DNA of 9,853 bases, taken from assembly GCA_003222235.1 (NCBI GenBank), contig QHVD01000032.1:28547-38399 (forward strand), written 5' to 3'. The notes under the pieces were generated by a model. The model was not told where the DNA came from. It saw nothing but the letters and a program-made list of their open reading frames with translations, and made no database searches. The position numbers and the translations under genes are program-made. This stretch comes from Gemmatimonadota bacterium (GTDB lineage: Bacteria; Gemmatimonadota; Gemmatimonadetes; Gemmatimonadales; GWC2-71-9). This document shows, piece after piece, positions 6,408-9,853 of this stretch (within the stretch, counting starts at the first letter, position 1; every line of letters starts with the position of its first letter).

Positions 6408-6416
6408 CGGGGGACG

Positions 6417-6507
6417 CGTCACACGTCACACGTCGCACGTTCCACGAAAGCGGGCGGCTGGGTCGCGCGAGGTGCCACGTGTGACGTGCTACCTGTGACG
6501 TGTGACG
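6417..6507. repeat. Inverted heptamer array C (unit TCACACG) upstream of biotin carboxylase
   Basis: The plus strand has TCACACG, TCACACG, TCGCACG, TTCCACG (6419-6446). The opposite arm reads CGTGTGA, CGTGCTA, CCTGTGA, CGTGTGA (6478-6505). The arms 6417-6430 and 6494-6507 are perfect 14-base reverse complements around a 63-base spacer, and 6478-6484 offers a second pairing register. The array occupies nearly the whole 107-base gap between the hypothetical gene and accC, ending about ten bases before the accC ATG and leaving no room for a recognisable ribosome binding site. Confidence 0.9.
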
Positions 6508-6514
6508 TCTCCAG

Positions 6515-7480
6515 TTAGCGCCGGCAGCTCGGGATCTCACCGATCAGCCTGAATGTGGCGAGGGCTCCGCACAGCGCGGGAGTCGCTCGGGCGGCGCGCC
6601 GATAGAGCGTGAGCGCCGGCTCCGCCCACGCCTCGTGGCCGTCGAGCGCCATCCGGAGGGCGGCGAACACGAAGTCGCGCGGTGGGACGTGGTCGTGCTT
6701 CCCCTCGGGACCCGCGACCCACACCAGCGGCCGGGCGGTCCAGGCGATCCGCGATCCCGCTTCGGGCGGCCGGTCGAGCCCCATGCTGACGCACACCGGC
6801 CGGTGCTTCACCGTCTCGGGGAGCCAGGTCGCGCTCTCGCTGCGTCGCCCCAGCTTCAGATCGTGCGCGAGCCGCGCCTGCAGTACCGGGTCGGCCCGAG
6901 ATGCGGCCAGCGGGACGACCAGCAGGTCCGGCCGGAGGCCGCGCGAGAACCGCATGTACCACGCGGCGTACGAATCGGCCGCGTGGGCCGTGAGCAGGAT
7001 GCCCCAGGTGGGGCAGGCGCGAAGCAGATTCTCGCCCAGCTCCTCGAGCACGGGCGGCAGCTTCAAGTCCGCGGGGACCGGCCCCCACTCCTGCGGGCCA
7101 GCGGCGGTCCCCAGCTGTTCCCACGCGAGGCGCGATCGCGCGCTCCAGGCGCCGACCCGCAGCACGCGGGCGGAGTCCGCTTCCGGATTCGCTCCGGCCG
7201 CGCTCAGGAACGCCGCCGCCCGCACGAGCGCCCCGTCGGCGGTGTCGAGCACCGCGCGCACCCAGAGCGTGTCCTGCGCCGCGAAGTGGGGCGACGCGTG
7301 CGCGCGCTCCGAAAGATCGAGGTACGCACGTCCGAGCATGAGCCACCCACGCCCATCGGTGGAGTCATGGGCGACGCGCGCCCACAGCGCTGCGGCCGAG
7401 TCGGGCGGCGGCGGGCTGGCGAACTGGGGAGCCTGGAGGAGCGCCGCGAGCGAGAGGGCGCTATAGAGGAATGTTGCCAT
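6515..7480 (-). CDS. Hypothetical protein, probably exported, with TPR-like helical segments
   Basis: I do not recognise a named family for this 321-residue protein. It opens with a hydrophobic stretch MATFLYSALSLAALLQAPQFA (1-21), then Ser and four prolines, suggestive of a signal peptide though the N-terminus lacks basic residues. Residues about 29-96 look like tetratricopeptide-type helices (ALWARVAHDSTDGRGWLMLGRAYLDL). The middle part ILLTAHAADSYAAWYMRFSRG (161-181) and LRPDLLVVPLAASRADP (182-198) faintly recalls the soluble C-terminal part of DUF2723-like membrane proteins (a nucleophile-free resemblance, low confidence). The C-terminal helices (283-310) may be another TPR-like pair. The ATG at 7480 lies inside the last codons of pccB, overlapping by 20 bases in another frame, so it is probably translated by coupling. 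It sits between two carboxylase subunit genes; no direct role in carboxylation is implied by the sequence. Confidence 0.7.
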   Translation of the reverse strand: MATFLYSALSLAALLQAPQFASPPPPDSAAALWARVAHDSTDGRGWLMLGRAYLDLSERAHASPHFAAQDTLWVRAVLDTADGALVRAAAFLSAAGANPEADSARVLRVGAWSARSRLAWEQLGTAAGPQEWGPVPADLKLPPVLEELGENLLRACPTWGILLTAHAADSYAAWYMRFSRGLRPDLLVVPLAASRADPVLQARLAHDLKLGRRSESATWLPETVKHRPVCVSMGLDRPPEAGSRIAWTARPLVWVAGPEGKHDHVPPRDFVFAALRMALDGHEAWAEPALTLYRRAARATPALCGALATFRLIGEIPSCRR

Positions 7481-8984
7481 GCTTGCGGGGCGGATTCCGG
7501 TCCCGCTTGGTTTCGAGCGTCGCGAGCGCGTCGATGAGCCGCGACCGCGTCTCGCGCGGATCGATGATGTCGTCGACATAGCCGCGGGCGGCGGCCAGGT
7601 AAGGATGGGCGAATTTCTCCCGGTACTCGGCCTCGCGCTCCTCGGTCGCGTCGGCCTTGTACAGGATCTCCACCGCGCCTTTCGGCCCCATCACCGCGAT
7701 CTCCGCCGTCGGCCAGGCGACATTGTAGTCGCCGCGGATGTGCTTCGAGTTCATCACGTCGTAGGCTCCGCCATACGCCTTCCGCGTGATGACGGTGAGC
7801 TTGGGCACGGTCGCCTCGCAGTAGGCGTACAGGAGCTTCGCCCCGTGTTTGATGATGCCGCCATGCTCCTGCGCCACGCCCGGCAGGAAGCCGGGCACGT
7901 CCTCGAACGTGAGAAGGGGGAGGTTGAACGCGTCGCAGAACCGGATGAACCGCGCGCCCTTGAGCGACGCGTTGATATCCAGCACGCCGGCGAGCACGGC
8001 GGGCTGGTTGGCGATCACCCCGACCGGGCGCCCTCCCAGACGCGCGAACCCGACGAGCAGGTTGCCGGCGAACTCCCTGTGCACTTCGAAGAACTCGCCG
8101 TCGTCCACGACATGCCGGATCACCTCGCGCATGTCGTACGGCTTGGTGGGGCTGTCGGGCACGATCTCGAGCAGGTCTTCGTCCCGCCGGTCCACCGGAT
8201 CGTTGCTGGGACGGATCGGCGGGCTGTCGAGGTTGTTCGACGGGATGAAGCTGAGGAGCGTCCGCATTGCCGTCAGGCACTCGGGCTCGGAGTCGTGGAC
8301 GAAGTGCGCCACGCCGGAGGTCGCCCCGTGCACGTTGGCGCCACCCAGGCTCTCGAAGTCCACCTCCTCGTGCGTCACCGTCTTCACGACGTTCGGGCCG
8401 GTGACGAACATGTAGGAAACCCCCCGCACCATGAACACGAAGTCGGTGATCGCCGGGCTGTAGACCGCCCCGCCCGCGCACGGGCCAAGGATGGCGCTCA
8501 GCTGCGGCACCACGCCGGAGGCGAGGGTGTTGCGCAGGAAGATCTCGGCGTAGCCACCCAGCGAGACGACCCCCTCCTGGATGCGGGCGCCGCCCGAGTC
8601 GTTGAGCCCGATGATGGGAGCCCCGTTCCGCACGGCGAGGTCCATGACCTTGCAGATCTTTTCCGCGTGCGCCTCGGACAGGGACCCGCCGAACACCGTG
8701 AAGTCCTGCGCGAACACGTAGACCAGCCGCCCTTCGATCCGCCCGTAGCCCGTCACGACCCCGTCGCCCAGGTACCGCTCGTCGCCGAGCCCGAAATCGG
8801 TGCTGCGGTGCGTCACGAACCGATCGAGCTCCACGAACGTCCTGGGATCGAGCAGCACGTCGAGCCGCTCGCGGGCGGTCATCTTGCCTTTGTCGTGCTG
8901 CGTCTTGACGCGGTCGGGTCCGCCGCCGAGCTCGGATTCGGAGCGCTTCTGCTGCAGCAGCTCCAGCTTTTCGCGCATTGTCAT
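7461..8984 (-). CDS. pccB: Acyl-CoA (probably propionyl-CoA) carboxylase carboxyltransferase subunit
   Basis: Carboxyltransferase beta subunit that moves CO2 from carboxybiotin to the alpha carbon of an acyl-CoA, forming methylmalonyl-CoA from propionyl-CoA. Its 507 residues are the usual family length. The crotonase-fold halves are complete: LNDSGGARIQEGVVSLGGYAE region (127-147), first oxyanion loop GPCAGGAVYSPA (167-178), TGPNVVKTVTHEEV (195-208), then VPGFLPGVAQEHGGIIKHGAK (363-383), GGAYDVMNSKHIRGD (405-419) and AWPTAEIAVMGPKGAVEILY (423-442). Asp409 in GGAYD corresponds to the residue (Asp422 in Streptomyces coelicolor PccB) known to favour propionyl- over acetyl-CoA. The start is ATG 8984 or, two codons later, ATG 8978; neither has an obvious Shine-Dalgarno. 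It follows rpsA after a 79-base gap and overlaps the next gene by 20 bases. Methylmalonyl-CoA decarboxylase alpha chains are similar, but the neighbouring biotin carboxylase favours a carboxylase. Confidence 0.92.
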   Translation of the reverse strand: MTMREKLELLQQKRSESELGGGPDRVKTQHDKGKMTARERLDVLLDPRTFVELDRFVTHRSTDFGLGDERYLGDGVVTGYGRIEGRLVYVFAQDFTVFGGSLSEAHAEKICKVMDLAVRNGAPIIGLNDSGGARIQEGVVSLGGYAEIFLRNTLASGVVPQLSAILGPCAGGAVYSPAITDFVFMVRGVSYMFVTGPNVVKTVTHEEVDFESLGGANVHGATSGVAHFVHDSEPECLTAMRTLLSFIPSNNLDSPPIRPSNDPVDRRDEDLLEIVPDSPTKPYDMREVIRHVVDDGEFFEVHREFAGNLLVGFARLGGRPVGVIANQPAVLAGVLDINASLKGARFIRFCDAFNLPLLTFEDVPGFLPGVAQEHGGIIKHGAKLLYAYCEATVPKLTVITRKAYGGAYDVMNSKHIRGDYNVAWPTAEIAVMGPKGAVEILYKADATEEREAEYREKFAHPYLAAARGYVDDIIDPRETRSRLIDALATLETKRDRNPPRKHGNIPL

Positions 8985-9012
8985 GGCGAAAATCTAGGCG
9001 CACAGACGCATG

Positions 9013-9064
9013 GACGCAGCAGGGGCAAGCACCTAGGAAGCGAACAGGCCGTCCCCGCCGCGTC
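9013..9064 (-). promoter_or_regulatory. GC-rich stem in the rpsA-pccB gap
   Basis: The transcribed strand has GACGCGGCGGGG (9064-9053, starting in the rpsA stop codon) and CCCTGCTGCGTC (9024-9013), which pair over 12 positions including two G-U pairs, around a 28-base loop. No U-tract follows, so it may be a weak or Rho-assisted terminator, an mRNA end protector, or chance in GC-rich DNA. I see no convincing promoter for pccB in the rest of this 79-base gap (8985-9063). Confidence 0.35.
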
Positions 9065-9853
9065 TAGCCTGGATTTGCCTGCTTTTCAGCTTCCGGGGGG
9101 CCGTTCTCTTTCGGCCAGCCTGTGGCCGCCAGCACGATCCGGTGATGAATCGGGTCCACCTCCAGCACCTTTAGCTCCGCCGCCTGTCCTTCCTTCACCG
9201 CCTCCGCCAGGTTCTGCACGTCGGGGATGCCGAGCTGAGACACGGGGACGAAGCCCTCGATGTCGTGCCCCAGATCCACCACGACTCCCTTGTCCATGAG
9301 GCGCAGGACGCGATGCCCACGGGATACGTCTCGCCGATGCGCAGCCATGGATCTTCCTGCGCTTGCTTCAGACCCAGAGAGATCCGCTTGTTCTCCGCGT
9401 CCACGTTCAGGATCAACACCTCGACCTCGTCGCCCTTCTTCACGACTTCGGAGGGATGCTGCACCCGCTTGGTCCACGACATGTCGGAGATGTGAATCAG
9501 GCCGTCGATGCCCGGCTCGATCTCCACGAACGCGCCGAACGAGGTGAGGTTGCGCACCTTCCCCTTGAGGCGCGCGCCCACGGGATACTTCTGCGGCAGC
9601 GCCATCCAGGGATCCTCCTCGGTCTGCTTCATGCCGAGCGAGATCTTCTCCTCCGCCTCGTCCACCTTGAGCACCACGGCTTCGATCGTCTCCCCGATGG
9701 AAACAATCTTCGACGGATGCCGCACATTGCGGGTCCAGCTCATCTCGGAGATGTGGACCAGCCCCTCGATCCCGGCTTCGAGCTCCACGAACGCGCCGTA
9801 GTTGGTGATCGAGACCACTTTGCCCTGCACGCGGGTGCCGACGGGATACTTCG
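9064..9853 (-). CDS. rpsA: 30S ribosomal protein S1, C-terminal part, with an apparent internal frameshift
   Basis: RNA-binding ribosomal protein that helps mRNA bind the 30S subunit; the 5' end lies beyond 9853. Two full S1 (OB-fold) repeats read in one frame: KYPVGTRVQGKV to about GMKQTEEDPW, then YPVGARLKGKV to GLKQAQEDPW. They show the typical FGAFVE and GLIHISDMSW motifs. A third repeat begins (RIGETYPVG), but the frame then breaks near 9318-9307. The family sequence resumes in a second frame as VLRLMDKGVVVDLG, EGFVPVSQLG and LEVDPIHHRIVLAA, ending in KQANPG at TAG 9066-9064. Reading straight on in the first frame gives about 39 foreign residues and a stop at 9197-9195. The conserved downstream frame argues that the break is recent or a sequencing/assembly error. 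If real, the protein would lose its last S1 domain. Confidence 0.88.
   Translation of the reverse strand, partial: EVSRRHPRAGQSGLDHQLRRVRGARSRDRGAGPHLRDELDPQCAASVEDCFHRGDDRSRGAQGGRGGGEDLARHEADRGGSLDGAAAEVSRGRAPQGEGAQPHLVRRVRGDRAGHRRPDSHLRHVVDQAGAASLRSREEGRRGRGVDPERGRGEQADLSGSEASAGRSMAAHRRDVSRGHRVLRLMDKGVVVDLGHDIEGFVPVSQLGIPDVQNLAEAVKEGQAAELKVLEVDPIHHRIVLAATGWPKENGPPEAEKQANPG
9305..9318 (-). other. Frame break in rpsA (about 13 bases missing against the family pattern)
   Basis: The other S1 repeats in the window read PVG, then four or five residues (T-R-V-Q-G or A-R-L-K-G), then a basic residue and Val. Here GGC (Gly) is followed by only AT before CGC GTC (Arg-Val), so about 13 bases are missing and the downstream frame is displaced. 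A -1 shift would rejoin the frames but would still lack four to five residues. No slippery heptamer is visible. Confidence 0.75.

Noticed and set aside
6408..6514. Promoter for accC inside array C
   Set aside because: I found no spaced -35/-10 pair; TGTGAC-like matches are just the heptamer units.
4905..6518. Long open frames on the plus strand opposite accC (and similarly at 7479-9299, 3808-5130 and 2508-3707)
   Set aside because: They mirror the codon pattern of well-supported minus-strand genes in GC-rich DNA, are rich in Arg, Pro, Ala and His, and show no family motifs.
8985..9052. A fourth heptamer array in the rpsA-pccB gap (repeated GACGCA words and one CACCTAGG)
   Set aside because: The repeated words are closer to an 8-base period, only two or three copies exist and there is no matching inverted arm. 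Too weak to call.
9300..9330. Programmed ribosomal frameshift in rpsA
   Set aside because: No slippery heptamer or following pseudoknot is evident, and a -1 shift would still leave the repeat four to five residues short.

Overview
The window is a gene-dense, high-GC bacterial chromosome segment in which every supported gene lies on the minus strand, so the biological reading order runs from position 9853 down to 1. It holds housekeeping genes (rpsA, rplM-rpsI, rpsB-tsf-pyrH) with a biotin-dependent acyl-CoA carboxylase cluster set between the ribosomal genes. The short EF-Ts (about 200 aa), long tailed S2, split carboxylase subunits and GTG starts suggest a high-GC non-proteobacterial lineage. 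Gemmatimonadota or a similar soil or sediment phylum is my best guess, from general resemblance only. No phage, transposase, CRISPR, tRNA or rRNA is visible.

Layout in transcription order. (1) 9853-9064: the 3' part of rpsA, with consecutive S1 RNA-binding domains and an apparent internal deletion/frameshift near 9307-9318. (2) 8984-7461: a propionyl-CoA-carboxylase-type carboxyltransferase (pccB). (3) 7480-6515: an unrecognised, probably exported protein whose start overlaps the pccB end by 20 bases. (4) 6407-4875: biotin carboxylase. (5) 4878-3619: a TRAM-domain RNA methyltransferase of the TrmA/RlmD family, overlapping biotin carboxylase by ATGA and lacking the catalytic cysteine. (6) 3476-2958: a biotin carboxyl carrier protein with the AMKM biotinylation site. 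(7) 2906-2463 and 2466-2059: rplM-rpsI, overlapping by ATGA and driven by a good sigma70-type promoter whose -35 box overlaps the stop of gene 6. (8) 1935-1018 rpsB, 929-321 tsf, 320-1 pyrH (cut by the window edge).

Working together: genes 2, 4 and 6 supply carboxyltransferase, biotin carboxylase and biotin carrier, the three activities of one propionyl/acyl-CoA carboxylase. They are split into separate polypeptides, with two other genes interleaved. rplM-rpsI and rpsB-tsf-pyrH are conserved translation and UMP-kinase clusters.

The most unusual signal is intergenic. Three of the gaps (1947-2042, 3495-3615, 6417-6507) each hold a head-to-head pair of short tandem arrays with a 7-base period. 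Each gap uses a different heptamer (YTAGGTG, GARTGCG, TCACACG), but all share one architecture: arms of two to five heptads, a central spacer of about 54-63 bases, and the ability to fold into a long hairpin in several registers. This looks like a family defined by period and symmetry rather than sequence. Other points worth a second look are the catalytically altered methyltransferase inserted between the carboxylase halves and the broken rpsA frame.
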